From the NCBI GenBank assembly GCA_036399775.1, contig DASWMJ010000097.1, positions 1 to 64,000 on the forward strand: a stretch of 64,000 nucleotides of DNA, in the 5' to 3' direction. The translations under genes and the position numbers were made by a program. The notes below the pieces were generated by a model, which worked only from the letters and a program-made list of their open reading frames with translations, did no database searches and was not told the origin of the DNA. This stretch comes from JADMIH01 sp036399775 (GTDB lineage Bacteria; Chloroflexota; Chloroflexia; QHBQ01; JADMIH01). Positions 8,421 to 18,185 of the stretch are shown piece by piece (positions within the stretch are counted from its first letter, which is position 1; each line of letters starts with the position of its first letter).

Positions 8421-8873
8421 TGTGTCCTCCTTGATCTCATCATTTGCGTTGAATGATTCACAATTGACATCGCTGAGGTCGTCACTACACCGTTCAGTGC
8501 CTGATGTTCTACTTCCATAGGCATCGCCTCCATTCTCTCTACACCAGCTACATTCTGCTCTCCTACGCCAGTATGATTACTACTTACGATTAGAGTAGTA
8601 GTGTAACAAAAGATATATAAGCGTTCAAGGACAGCGCCTGGTATCCATCGAAAGTGGCTTCAAGTCTGACGGTTGTTTATAGGGATTCGTCTCTATAGTA
8701 GAGCGTCGCCCGCTCGGACGCACCAGACAATGAGATTAAGAAAGATGGGTATAGGCTGCAAGAACCTTCCCTGGTTTTGCAGCAGGAAATGGCTCTGCAA
8801 AGTGTCGTGTACTAATGCAGCCTTACCTGTAAGAGAAGTATGAGATTTCGCGGAAAGGGAAGTGGAGGTATGC
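8421..8873. other. 453-bp intergenic region
   Basis: This gap holds the ribosome binding site and presumably the promoter of the haloperoxidase gene. A small imperfect palindrome (ACTACTTA...TAGAGTAGT, about 8579-8600) is the only structure I can see. No convincing gene, RNA or terminator was found. Confidence 0.5.
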
Positions 8874-10535
8874 TCAGTTGCCGCTGGTTAGTTGGCTGAG
8901 GGCCAGCCTCAGCACGCGGTTGTCGGGTAGGACCAGCACGGCGTGGACCAGCGTGCGGCGGGCATCATCGTGCGCGCCGATAGCTATCTGGGCGCGGGAG
9001 AGCGCGAGGAAGGTGCTTGATGCCATTTCGTAGCGTTCGGCCAGATCGGCTACGTCTATATTGCTACCCAACCGAAGGGCAAGCAAGAACTCCGACATGC
9101 TGGAACCCTGGCGGCCATCAAGAGCAAGGTTGATGGCGCGCTCGATGTGTATCTCCCGCTCCTCGCTTTGAGAGATTAGGAGATTGGGTTCTCTGCGCCT
9201 GGTGGAAGTTGACGCGCCCAGAGTGCGGGCGGAAGGCGGCTCTGAGGCAGGAGTGGCCCTTGTGCGAACGCGCTGCGCGGGTTGAGAGGGTGGCGATGGG
9301 CGGAAGGGCACACGCACCCCACCCGCGAACACAGAGAGTGGCTTGAGGTGCCAGAGTCGTGTAGCGAGCAGGTAGCATACGACTGAGCCTACGATCGCGA
9401 ATAGGGCCATGACCCAGGGCGTGTTGTCCTGGGTGTTCTTAGAGGACATCACGAGCAGCGCTGCTTGCTCGACGGAGCCGGGTTGCCCACCCTCAGAACT
9501 GGACGCTGGGGCACCTGTTTCGGGTTTTGCATCGGCGGATTGCGGCGCGGCCCCTCCACCCTGGCCCAATTCCGCCAACGGCACGGGGGGCGTTTCGCCC
9601 GCATTTACCATGAGCCAGGAAACGGTGCCGCGCTTGCTGACCGATAGCACCTCAGCCGACGTATCCAGGGGCGTGGCGGCCAGTTTCGCGAAGCCGTAAT
9701 CGAGTATGGCGGCGCTGTCCTGGTACCAATGGGGCGCGTTCAGGACCACCGAGATGAGCCGCTTGCCGTCGCGTGACGCGGATGTCACCAGGCAGAGTCC
9801 GCAGCCGTCGGTCCAGCCTGTCTTGACCCCATCCGCGCCTGGGTAGCGAGTGAGCATTTCGTTGGTGTTGAGCAGAGGGTGGCCGGGCGCGTCGTAACCT
9901 ACCTGGCGCACGATCTCGTTGAAAGTGGGGAAGTGGAGCGCGTACCACGTCAGGCTCGCCAGGTCATAGGCGGTCGAATAGTGCCCCTCCGTGTCGAGGC
10001 CGTGCGGGTTCTTGAACTGGCTGTCGGTGAGGCCAAGCTGCGCAACGCGGGCGTTCATCATGTCAGCGAAACGTCCGATGGAGTCGGACGACGCGCCCTC
10101 TTTAGCCTGTGATTTCGCGCCCATCGAACGGGCAATCGCCATAGCGGCATCGTTGCCTGAGGGCAGTAGCAGGCCGTAGAGGAGATTGTGGAGGGTCTGT
10201 TGCTCGCCCGCCACGACGCCCATTGACGACTCTCCCACCAGGTCTTCGGGGGCTACAGTCACTACGTCTTCCAGGTTCCCTTGCTCCAGTACTAGGATAG
10301 CGGTGAGTATTTTGGTGAGGCTGGCCGGGGCCATGCGCTCGTGCATACCCCGCGAGTATAGTATGCGCCCCGAAGGATATTCCACTACGATTGCGGCCTG
10401 AGCGCCTATCTCCGGTTCGGGGACCTCCTGGTAAGCGGGCGCGGCCCAAAGCGCGGCGGGAGAGATCCCGAAGACAGCCAGCAGAGCCGCGATGACAGCG
10501 AATCTTGAAAGTAGAGAAGGCGCACCCGATACCAT
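8874..10535 (-). CDS. D-alanyl-D-alanine carboxypeptidase (PBP5-like)
   Basis: A 553-residue serine D,D-carboxypeptidase of the S11 family that trims the terminal D-Ala of peptidoglycan stem peptides. A signal peptide (LLSRFAVIAALLAVFGISPAA) leads to the catalytic domain with SLTK at 72-75, SGN at 126-128 and KTG at 238-240. After the usual domain comes a Pro/Ala-rich linker, a membrane span (VMALFAIVGSVVCYLLATRL) and a long cytoplasmic-looking tail with a helical end. That tail replaces the amphipathic anchor of classical PBP5. The ATG at 10535 has AGGAAGGA in front; a longer frame to 10613 has not. The tail's role is unknown and no partner gene is adjacent. Confidence 0.93.
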   Translation of the reverse strand: MVSGAPSLLSRFAVIAALLAVFGISPAALWAAPAYQEVPEPEIGAQAAIVVEYPSGRILYSRGMHERMAPASLTKILTAILVLEQGNLEDVVTVAPEDLVGESSMGVVAGEQQTLHNLLYGLLLPSGNDAAMAIARSMGAKSQAKEGASSDSIGRFADMMNARVAQLGLTDSQFKNPHGLDTEGHYSTAYDLASLTWYALHFPTFNEIVRQVGYDAPGHPLLNTNEMLTRYPGADGVKTGWTDGCGLCLVTSASRDGKRLISVVLNAPHWYQDSAAILDYGFAKLAATPLDTSAEVLSVSKRGTVSWLMVNAGETPPVPLAELGQGGGAAPQSADAKPETGAPASSSEGGQPGSVEQAALLVMSSKNTQDNTPWVMALFAIVGSVVCYLLATRLWHLKPLSVFAGGVRVPFRPSPPSQPAQRVRTRATPASEPPSARTLGASTSTRRREPNLLISQSEEREIHIERAINLALDGRQGSSMSEFLLALRLGSNIDVADLAERYEMASSTFLALSRAQIAIGAHDDARRTLVHAVLVLPDNRVLRLALSQLTSGN

Positions 10536-10884
10536 GTTGATTCCTTCCTGGTCAGATGATGTATGCGGCAAGGCTGCGTTCGCGGGACAGACAGTAATGG
10601 GATGCACGCACAAGTCTGAGAGACGTGCAGACTCCTCCCGGAGTGGTAGGAAATCTGTTTAGCAACTGTTATTATGCCCTGGCCGCGCCCAGGAAGTATA
10701 CCAAACTGCCGGGTGCCTTAGCAGGAGTTATCCACAGGATGTGGAAAAGCTGTCATGCGTGCTAAATTTGGGAAGGTATCACTATCCGGGCAGGGCAACC
10801 CATCTAAAATTCGCGAATATCAGGTTTGAACTTGTCATTCTTCTCTGCACTCACAAGCCTACCATACACGCATTCTCTACCCCT

Positions 10885-10997
10885 TGTCATTCTGTGCGTA
10901 GCGAAGAATCTCGCTCCTCGCGTAGATGCTTATTCTTAGAGTTCTCATGCAAGAGGATGCGCGAGGGACGAGATTCTTCGCTGCGCTCAGAATGACA
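10885..10997. repeat. 113-bp imperfect inverted repeat (CATTCTGAGCG type)
   Basis: The ends TGTCATTCTG and CAGAATGACA bracket arms of roughly 35 bases containing GCGAAGAATCTCG and its complement. No coding capacity is visible. A related but diverged element lies at 15403-15489. It looks like a dispersed non-autonomous palindromic element. The surrounding gap (10536-11030) contains nothing else recognisable. Confidence 0.8.
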
Positions 10998-11030
10998 GGG
11001 AGAGTGGGTTTTGCTGATGGATAGATCCTG

Positions 11031-11645
11031 CTACCCGTGCCATTTCGCGGCGTTTGCCCTGGGCTCTATTGTATCAAGGTGGGTAGAATCAAGCTCCTCG
11101 AGAAAGGCATCGCACATAGGTTGCAGCACAGAGAACATTTCGCACAGGCGCTCGGCCACGCTTGCTACTCTCACGTCGTCCAGGGGCCAGAGGGGTTGCG
11201 TTTCGTACAGCCGCACCCAGCCCTTGTCCCACTCCTCAAGCCACACCGAGCCGCCCAATTTAGCCTGTATCTCCAGCATGCACCTGTCGAACCGGGTGTA
11301 TAGCTCCCGGTTCCTGGCAGGGTCGGCTTCAAAGTGGAGGCCCAACTCCAACTGGCTCGTGCGCTCGTGTACCCACAATTCGTAATGTATAGAGTCTTCC
11401 CGCCCGTACCAGAACTTCGCCAGGCGGTAACGGGTGTTGCAGTTGAGTGGCCTGCTATCATTTTTTGTGAGACGCTTGACTTCTTGCATCACCGCGCTTA
11501 TGAATGAAGACGGCTTGAGTCCCCTGTTGGCCAGGGTGCTGATGGCCTCTGAAACGTCAGCAGGAGATTCTACGGGCAGTCCCATGTCATCATAGAGAAC
11601 GTTAGCCCAGGAATTGCCGCCATCGCCGCCGGGGTCGCTAGACAT
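11031..11645 (-). CDS. hypothetical protein coupled to nucleotidyltransferase
   Basis: I do not recognise this 204-residue protein. It is soluble and mixed alpha/beta, with RYRLAKFWYGREDSIHYELW followed by RTSQLELGLHFEADPARN and a helical C-terminus. The HYELWVHE...LELGLHFE strands recall nuclease-like or DUF4268-like folds, but no catalytic motif is certain. Its ATG at 11645 lies inside the last codons of the upstream gene (the two overlap by 8 bases), so translation is probably coupled and the two proteins probably work together. A longer frame to 11789 is rejected because it would run through the neighbour. Confidence 0.72.
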   Translation of the reverse strand: MSSDPGGDGGNSWANVLYDDMGLPVESPADVSEAISTLANRGLKPSSFISAVMQEVKRLTKNDSRPLNCNTRYRLAKFWYGREDSIHYELWVHERTSQLELGLHFEADPARNRELYTRFDRCMLEIQAKLGGSVWLEEWDKGWVRLYETQPLWPLDDVRVASVAERLCEMFSVLQPMCDAFLEELDSTHLDTIEPRANAAKWHG

Positions 11646-12648
11646 TGGCGGCACCATCCAGCAGGGGCGCGAAATCTTCATACAGGCCAAGCGTCTGTAG
11701 GCGGTCCCGATACCGCGCCATGACGGACTGCCTGTGCAATCCCGTATGCCCCTTACACTGGGCAGGCGAGCATATGACCTCGGCGGCATCCCCTATAGCG
11801 GGGCGCAGCTTGGCCTGTAGACGCTGCAATTCCCAGCGTTCCCATCGATCGAAGGCGCGATGCCGGAACAGGGCTTCGACGCCGCTACGCACGGGACCGG
11901 TACGCTGGCGAGGCTGCGGATGGGGTATGGCGGAAAACGCCTGGGGTAGATAGCCGCTCGCCCAGGGATTTGCGTGGAGCAGGCGGTGGTAGACGGACGC
12001 GCCGTGCAGAGGTACCATCTGCGCCAGTTCGTGCGCGGTGAAGAAATCGCGCTGGTCGAGGTGGAGATTGTCTTCGGAGAGGATGTAGTTGGGGCAGAGG
12101 TCGTCCCCGAAGAGGCGGGCCGCGCGCACGTTGACGATGATGCTGCGGCGGCAGAGCCACACCCTGCCGGGGCGAGCCACTATCATGAGGTCAATATCGG
12201 GGCGCTCTGCTATATTGTCAACGGCCAGGGCACCCGTGACCGCCACCATGCGAACGTAGGGCAGGCGCACTATGAGCCGGGCGTACAGCCTGGCCCTGCG
12301 CCATACTTTGCGGGCGGCAAGCGTCCTTGCCCGGCGCGTCCCGAACACGACTTCTCTGCCGCGCAAAGAATAGTAGCCGTCCAAGCGCGAAATGCTCTCC
12401 ACGAGCAAAGGATCGCTTTGCAGAGATGCTTCGAGTTCGGCGGTAGCGAATATGGTGCCCACCTGGTAGCGCGCAAGCTCTTGCAAGGTCAGGGGGTAGT
12501 CAAAGAGGTCGGCGTAGGCGAGCGCGGCGAGCACAGACGCGCCGGGACCGGGCCGGGCCGGGCGACCCGCTTCCATATTATCCACGAGTCCAGCAACGTC
12601 CTGCGTGACCAGGCTCAAAGGCGCAACGTCTCCTGTATGCAAACTCAA
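11638..12648 (-). CDS. predicted nucleotidyltransferase-fold protein
   Basis: A 336-residue protein with a helical N-terminal part (ALAYADLFDYPLTLQELARY, winged-helix-like) and a nucleotidyltransferase core near 130-160: VAVTGALAVDNIAERPDIDL, in which the D-I-D pair would bind metal. Then come ILSEDNLHLDQRDFFTAHEL and a basic C-terminus. Such proteins transfer nucleotides to RNA, protein or small molecules; the substrate is unknown here. The start is uncertain: TTG at 12648 is the furthest, and TTG or ATG codons further in are possible. The stop overlaps the start of the next gene. It is separated by 39 bases from the large membrane protein upstream, so the three may share a transcript. Confidence 0.75.
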   Translation of the reverse strand: MSLHTGDVAPLSLVTQDVAGLVDNMEAGRPARPGPGASVLAALAYADLFDYPLTLQELARYQVGTIFATAELEASLQSDPLLVESISRLDGYYSLRGREVVFGTRRARTLAARKVWRRARLYARLIVRLPYVRMVAVTGALAVDNIAERPDIDLMIVARPGRVWLCRRSIIVNVRAARLFGDDLCPNYILSEDNLHLDQRDFFTAHELAQMVPLHGASVYHRLLHANPWASGYLPQAFSAIPHPQPRQRTGPVRSGVEALFRHRAFDRWERWELQRLQAKLRPAIGDAAEVICSPAQCKGHTGLHRQSVMARYRDRLQTLGLYEDFAPLLDGAANV

Positions 12649-12687
12649 CTCGACTATTATAGTCTACTCAAATGGGTTACGGCAGCC

Positions 12688-15333
12688 CTATTTTCGCATT
12701 TCCAGGGCCTGTTTGCCAATCAAGCCTAGTTGGACCTCCTTTGGAGTGCCCGCGTCCGTGGGGTGCCACTCGAAGCGGGCGCGCTCGAAGTATTGCACTG
12801 TGTATACTTTGCCGTCCGCCGGGCTGATCTCCGGCAGTTCCTCGGAGATGGGATAGCCAAACATGGCAAGACCACCCTCGCGCTGCCAGTAGCGAAGAAA
12901 GGCTTCTTTCAAGCTGTGCCCGGTCTCGGCAAAGTAAACGCGAGTGGGAGTGCTCGCGAACGGTGCCACTCTTGGTAGCTCTCGGCCTGCCAGCACCCAA
13001 CGGCCAACCGAGGCCAGCATCACTGAATTGGGCGTACCCGCGAACTCCGGGTGGTATTCCAGCACGGCCCGCTCGAAATACTGGGTGGTACGCGTCACGC
13101 CGTCGAGGGGGCTTGCTTCATCCAGCTCTTCGGAGATGGGATAGCCCAGCTTCGCCACGCCACCGTGCGCCTCCCAGAAGCGCCGGAACTCGCCTCCCAG
13201 CGTATGGCCCGATTCAAGGAAATACTGCCGGTCGTTGGCGGAAGGCTTGGTGCTCAAGTCGAACAGGATGTAGTTGCGGGCCAGTTTCTTGACCGTGTAA
13301 TTGGTGAGGAGGCCCGTGTAGTCGGCATGGTGGCCCAGCCACTCCTGGTCAATGCTGAGGAGGTAGGCGGCACCTTCGCGCTGGAGAGATTGCACCTCCG
13401 CGATGCTGAAATCATCTTCGGGAATCACCCAGCCGGTCCGCGCCGACGCGAAGAAGAGGGACGGCGCGGCGGGTCCCGCCACTATGAGCCGATCGCCCGG
13501 ATTGGTGATAGCCGCCACCTCGTGGCCCGTCGCGGCAAGCTCAAGCGATTGCGAGGTGGGTTGGAGGCGGGCTGTAGCGGTCTGTGAGCCTGCCAGGGCT
13601 ATGACGGCAAAGCCCGCGAGCACGGCGAGGTGGCCCACGCCTATGAACCACACGCGGCGCGCCCTGGAACCGGCCCGTTGCGCCCGCATGGCTATGCTCT
13701 TGCCGAGGGCTAGTTGGGCCTGGGGGCGGGCGGGGGGAGCAGTCTCGACGCGCTCTTCCGGCAGGTCCAGCAGCCAGGAAGTATGGGGCGACACCGCGTA
13801 CTCTGACGCGTTCTCACGGCGCTGCTCGGTGACGGCCAACAACACGCGCGCCGGGAGGGAGCCTGCCCACGCCGCGCCTACACCGACCAGGGCGCACAAG
13901 GGCAGTAAAATGGGCAGGAGCACGTCATCATGCCTGCCAAGACGGCTCGCATCCGCCAGGACGTGGAGCAGGCCACCCGCGAGCCAGGCGTGGAATACGA
14001 ACTGCACGGGAGGGCGGGCACCCTGCAAGGCACCGGCCAACAACAGGAGCAGCCCGGCGACAGTCAGCACTTTTTCTATGACCAACCCTACCATCTGGAC
14101 GTAGGTGCCACCACTGAGCAGGGCAACCATAGCCGATGATGCGCCGCCTCCCCCATCCCCCGCAGTCAGGGTGAGGCCGGAGGCCATGCTCGAAGAGAAG
14201 AGCCACCACAGAAACGCTGCGCCCACAAGCGCACTGGCGTAGCCGGCCAGCTTGCCTTTGTTGGCCGATTGCGCCCAGGCATCCCGCCACGTATTGACCG
14301 TTGCCGATGGGCGGCGGGCCAGCAGCAGTTGCCCACCGCCGGAACGCGGAGCCAGCACCACGTAGGCGGCGGGCACGGTTATGAAGACGCTCCCAGGATC
14401 GAGCAAGGCCGCCAGTACGCCCAGCGTGATGGCGACCGCGAAAGCCCAACCTGAGCCTTGCCTGCGCTGCTCAGTAATGGAGGCCCGCCAGTTCAAAAGC
14501 GACCACATAGCGGCGGCCTGCGCGAGCAGCAAGAGGGCGGCGGGTGAGAAGTGCTGGCCCATGACGATGCTGAAGGGCGCGATGCTGAAAAGCAGGAGCG
14601 CGTACAGGGCAGCGCGTGTGCCTGCCGCGACCCGAACGAGCGAAAAGAGCACGAAGCCCGCAATGAGGCTGAACCCGGCAGAGAGCGCCCGACCTAGCCA
14701 CTCGCCGCCACCAAGAACGCCCATCCCGGCGGCAGTGATCCACCCGTAGAGCGGCAATCCGCCAGTGGGCAGCGCGGGCGCGGGGCCATACCAGGGAGCG
14801 GGTGGCGGAAAGAAGCGCAATGGGTCGAGTGAGCCTGCGACCCGCCCCGCCAGTACATTAGAGAAGGCGGCATGGGTAGCCTCAACGCCGGTGGCAGCAT
14901 CGACGGGCGGGGTGAAGACGCCCAGCAAGCGCCAGGTGAGGCCCAACCCCATGACGAGAGAGAACGCCACTATGAGCCTGAGCGACCACCTGTTTACGCT
15001 TGGCCGAGCGATGGGGGCAGCCGCCACCTCCCCGCCCGGAGTGGCATCACGTTTTGCTTTGCGCGCAGGCATAGGAGCAGGTGGAGCCACCTGGGGAGCG
15101 GCGCGCTCTCTTGCACGCTGAGAGACGGACCTGCCAACGTAGCGGCGTGGAGAGGTACCCTGCCCCGTGGCCTGAAATGCATAGCTCAAGGGCCGCGCGT
15201 CGGGGCCATCTCCGGCTGCGGCATTCGCAAGATAGGGTAAGGCTTGCGGACGCTGTCCCATTGCACCAACCTGCCGGCGGTAGGCCGAGTAGGTGCGGCG
15301 TAATCTTTCGCTCATGTTAGCCATGCTGTCCAT
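12688..15333 (-). CDS. GT-C membrane protein with two GYPIS surface modules
   Basis: An integral membrane protein of 881 residues. A soluble N-terminus of about 115 residues is followed by many hydrophobic helices, the usual layout of GT-C transferases of the dolichyl-phosphate-mannose protein mannosyltransferase/ArnT type. A periplasmic-looking domain follows. The C-terminus carries two tandem copies (about 702-781 and 799-881) of a module with the pattern H-x-L-x6-W-x3-GG-x4-GYPISEEL...QYFERA-x-E-x-HP. The same module occurs twice in the Wzy-like protein at 36097-38499. The start at 15333 is chosen because GAGGAG lies 6 bases upstream; 15354 is the alternative. It probably glycosylates envelope lipids or proteins. 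The acceptor and the module's ligand are unknown. Confidence 0.8.
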   Translation of the reverse strand: MDSMANMSERLRRTYSAYRRQVGAMGQRPQALPYLANAAAGDGPDARPLSYAFQATGQGTSPRRYVGRSVSQRARERAAPQVAPPAPMPARKAKRDATPGGEVAAAPIARPSVNRWSLRLIVAFSLVMGLGLTWRLLGVFTPPVDAATGVEATHAAFSNVLAGRVAGSLDPLRFFPPPAPWYGPAPALPTGGLPLYGWITAAGMGVLGGGEWLGRALSAGFSLIAGFVLFSLVRVAAGTRAALYALLLFSIAPFSIVMGQHFSPAALLLLAQAAAMWSLLNWRASITEQRRQGSGWAFAVAITLGVLAALLDPGSVFITVPAAYVVLAPRSGGGQLLLARRPSATVNTWRDAWAQSANKGKLAGYASALVGAAFLWWLFSSSMASGLTLTAGDGGGGASSAMVALLSGGTYVQMVGLVIEKVLTVAGLLLLLAGALQGARPPVQFVFHAWLAGGLLHVLADASRLGRHDDVLLPILLPLCALVGVGAAWAGSLPARVLLAVTEQRRENASEYAVSPHTSWLLDLPEERVETAPPARPQAQLALGKSIAMRAQRAGSRARRVWFIGVGHLAVLAGFAVIALAGSQTATARLQPTSQSLELAATGHEVAAITNPGDRLIVAGPAAPSLFFASARTGWVIPEDDFSIAEVQSLQREGAAYLLSIDQEWLGHHADYTGLLTNYTVKKLARNYILFDLSTKPSANDRQYFLESGHTLGGEFRRFWEAHGGVAKLGYPISEELDEASPLDGVTRTTQYFERAVLEYHPEFAGTPNSVMLASVGRWVLAGRELPRVAPFASTPTRVYFAETGHSLKEAFLRYWQREGGLAMFGYPISEELPEISPADGKVYTVQYFERARFEWHPTDAGTPKEVQLGLIGKQALEMRK

Positions 15334-15402
15334 CGTCGGCTCCTCGCCATCCAACTACTAATGCGCGAACAATATTATGTCGAGAGAAGGCCGACCCAGT
15401 GT

Positions 15403-15489
15403 CCATGTCATCCTGAGCAAAGCGAAGGATCAACCTCCCTGGCTATCTCTCTCCCATGCTGATCCATCGCTTCGCTCAGGCTGACATGG
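15403..15489. repeat. 87-bp inverted repeat
   Basis: CCATGTCATCCTGAGC at the left and GCTCAGGCTGACATGG at the right frame a hairpin with AGCGAAGGATCA / TGATCCATCGCT arms. It resembles the element at 10885-10997 in its ends and lies in the gap between two minus-strand membrane protein genes. Confidence 0.8.
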
Positions 15490-15598
15490 TAACTTTTCTC
15501 TCTTTCCCTCACACCAGTCTGTTGGCGTCGAACTACGGTAGGAGCGGCTCTGCGTGTCCACCTGCCTGGATAGTCGTCCAGGCTCTGTACACCAGTCC

Positions 15599-18016
15599 CT
15601 ACCGTATTGGTATTTCCTCTAACTGCACGTCGAGGAAGGAAAAGCTCAACTGGCGCTCGTCGCCTCTGGCGCCAAACTCGGAAGGGCTTGCCGTACCTTC
15701 GAGGCTTACCAGCCTCAACGTGCTCTCACCGGCGGGCAACCCCAGCGGCCCTTGCGTGCGGTAAGTTTGCAACGGACCTACCTCCTGGTCGAACACCAAA
15801 TGGTCGCCATGAAATACCTGTAGCCGCCTGGGTGGGCCGAGGCTCGTCGCCTTGAAGCTGAAGAACGCCTGCTGCGCTTGCGGTGCGTGTACTTCCAGGC
15901 TGGCTTCGCGGCCTATCCACCTGAATGTGCCGTTGGGTCCGGTCTCCCTGGGTTCCCAGCCTTCTCCCAGGCTGATAAACGGCTCAGGGTTAGCAGGTGC
16001 GGGCACCCGGTAGACTTCCAATTGCTCATCCTCATGCACGGGCGTAGCGTCGCTCCCCAGCACCCGCTTGATGGCTTCCCGCGAGGGAGAGACGTCAATA
16101 GGAGGATCGGCCTTTTCAGGCAGTCGGTCCTTCTGCAAGACAATATACCGCGTCTTATAGCGAGCAAGTGCGGATTTCCACGTCTCAGGCCCAACCGCGA
16201 AAATATCAGCCTCGCCGTCAAGGGTCGTTAGCTCCTGGAAGCCAGGCGTGCGCTCAAGGAACGGGTGGGCGAACTCACGGGATATGTAGCCGCCAAAGAT
16301 GCGCTTACCATGGGCCGTCTGATAATACATACGATAGGCACCGTGCCAGTAGTCGCTCTGCGTGGGCAATTCGAGGATGGAGAAGTCGCCCTGCTCCTTG
16401 CCAAGCTCGTGATACCAACCGGGTATGGGCGCGGGCAGTTGGACGTAGGGCATCGGGAAGATCTCGATTGTTATAAGGGCAATAGCCGCGAGCGCGATTA
16501 CATGTCCCTTAGCACGAAAAGCCTGGCGTGAAGGCCAACGGCTCAGCAGCACGTTCACCCCATAGCCCGCGAGCACCCCCAGGCATAATGTCAGGGGCAT
16601 GTCGAAGCGGTCAGGGCTGCGGCTGATATTGAGCACCGGCAGTCCCTCGATGAGATTGTAGGGCATCGCCAGCCTGAACTCCGGCGCGAACAACCACTTC
16701 ACCTGCTGGCCGTTGATTTGCAAGACGGGGCCAAGCGCCAGCAGAAAGAAGAGGAGCGAGCACGCTGCCCAGAACCATTTGCCGGGCAACTGCGGGGATG
16801 GACTGTTGTTGGTGGCTAGAGGATCAAGTAAGGGACGCCTTACCCTGGTCGTAAAGAGAGCGACACCAGCTAAGAGCAAGGCCGTATAAGTAAGGTAGAC
16901 TTCGTAGCGGTTGCCCGCGAAGGGCCACTCGCCACGATTAGCGGATAGGCTGCCCAGGAGCCTGTTGTCTCGCGGCGGTTGGAAAAATGCCAGCAAGTCG
17001 GCGGAATTGCTGAGCGCGGCGTCGGGCGCGGGAAGCATGTATGTAGTCGTGCGTAGTTCTCTGAGCGTAGGTATCAAGATCGGGCTTGCAAGCAGAAGGA
17101 AGATGGTGAGACACGCACCGATACGTACCCAATACGTGCCGACAGCCCCTAGCCACGAACGCGCGCCGGTAGATTTCTCCCTGGCGACGATATTGCGAAT
17201 GAGTATGTATAGAGCGAGCAGCAGGGCAAAGATGAGCGAGTATAAAGTGTAGTACCAGTCCACAAGCGCCACGAGTATGAGCGCGATACCCGTTGGGAGA
17301 GCGCGCCATAGCAGCCACCTGGCTACATCCCGCCAGCCGTGCCAGGGCGATGCGAAAACCGCTTGCAAGAGGAATAGCACGAAGAAAGGCACCCACTCAA
17401 GGGAGACGAGTTGCAGCAGGTTCCGCATAGTGGCGATGTGGTAGGCCGAGTACGCGAAAACCACGCTGCCCACCAACGCAGCCCACCTGTTCCCGCAGAG
17501 GTAATGCACGAGCAAGAACGCGCCATAGCCGCCCATCACGAAGGAAAAGAGGATGATGAGGTTATATGTAGTAGTAAGAGGAAAGAAGGTAAGGAGGGGT
17601 ATCGCGAGCAGGCCGTTGAAGGCATTGAGGGTGTGATAGTAGAGAGTGACGCCCGTTGGGTACCAGATCATATCGGTGACGAACGGGTTGCGCCCTTGTA
17701 GGACGGCTTCGCGCACCCACCACAGGTTCCACAGGTTCTGGTCGCGGTCCTCGATCATCACGCCGGGTATGAGAGTGCCCGCGCCAGGAAGCAAATTCAG
17801 CGCCAGAGGCCATGTGAAGAGTAGGGAGAGGGCAAGGTGCGCGAGCAATGCGCCCAGGTGCCAGCGTCGCCAGATACGCGCAAGTACGTGCGCTTGATTG
17901 GGGGTGGCGCTAAGGCTGTGGTCTTTGGGGTTTGTCGTGTCGGAAGCTATAGCCAATGGAGTGAACTGACCTGGAATAGTAAGTGTGTATATAGCACGCA
18001 GAGTGATGTAGGCCAC
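15599..18016 (-). CDS. large integral membrane protein, GT-C/YfhO-like
   Basis: About 805 residues. A membrane half with roughly ten or more helices (for example LLAHLALSLLFTWPLALNLL, LIILFSFVMGGYGAFLLVHY) is followed by an extracytoplasmic half rich in Trp, Tyr and Pro (SDYWHGAYRMYYQTAHGKRI). The first loop contains EDRDQNLWNLWWVREA, matching the acidic first loop of GT-C glycosyltransferases. It probably transfers sugars from a lipid carrier on the outer membrane face. The start is uncertain: GTG at 18016 has GGAAG upstream, whereas a reading frame to 18142 would place the sucC promoter inside the gene. TTG at 17956 is another candidate. The last 150 residues look like a beta-sandwich. Confidence 0.72.
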   Translation of the reverse strand: MAYITLRAIYTLTIPGQFTPLAIASDTTNPKDHSLSATPNQAHVLARIWRRWHLGALLAHLALSLLFTWPLALNLLPGAGTLIPGVMIEDRDQNLWNLWWVREAVLQGRNPFVTDMIWYPTGVTLYYHTLNAFNGLLAIPLLTFFPLTTTYNLIILFSFVMGGYGAFLLVHYLCGNRWAALVGSVVFAYSAYHIATMRNLLQLVSLEWVPFFVLFLLQAVFASPWHGWRDVARWLLWRALPTGIALILVALVDWYYTLYSLIFALLLALYILIRNIVAREKSTGARSWLGAVGTYWVRIGACLTIFLLLASPILIPTLRELRTTTYMLPAPDAALSNSADLLAFFQPPRDNRLLGSLSANRGEWPFAGNRYEVYLTYTALLLAGVALFTTRVRRPLLDPLATNNSPSPQLPGKWFWAACSLLFFLLALGPVLQINGQQVKWLFAPEFRLAMPYNLIEGLPVLNISRSPDRFDMPLTLCLGVLAGYGVNVLLSRWPSRQAFRAKGHVIALAAIALITIEIFPMPYVQLPAPIPGWYHELGKEQGDFSILELPTQSDYWHGAYRMYYQTAHGKRIFGGYISREFAHPFLERTPGFQELTTLDGEADIFAVGPETWKSALARYKTRYIVLQKDRLPEKADPPIDVSPSREAIKRVLGSDATPVHEDEQLEVYRVPAPANPEPFISLGEGWEPRETGPNGTFRWIGREASLEVHAPQAQQAFFSFKATSLGPPRRLQVFHGDHLVFDQEVGPLQTYRTQGPLGLPAGESTLRLVSLEGTASPSEFGARGDERQLSFSFLDVQLEEIPIR

Positions 18017-18083
18017 AAGCGTAACGCTTCCATTGTAGCAAAGTTTCGCGGGCGTGTAGGGGCATTGCACCCGTACCTGAACT

Positions 18084-18113
18084 TTGTCCCAAATCACCTC
18101 TGCATGGTATAAT
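18084..18113 (+). promoter_or_regulatory. predicted sigma-70-type promoter of sucC
   Basis: TTGTCC (18084-18089) and TATAAT (18108-18113) are 18 bases apart. They lie about 70 bases before the sucC ATG and divergent to the membrane protein gene. Confidence 0.55.
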
Positions 18114-18130
18114 CCACCGCTTACACCAAC

Positions 18131-18167
18131 ATAACTCAGCACTCAAAACTCATAACTCAAAACTCCG
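18131..18167. repeat. heptamer repeat (ACTCNNN)
   Basis: Units ACTCAGC, ACTCAAA, ACTCATA, ACTCAAA and ACTC lie between the predicted sucC promoter and its ribosome binding site, so they would form part of the mRNA leader. Confidence 0.7.
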
Positions 18168-18185
18168 AAAATCCAGGAGGGACCG

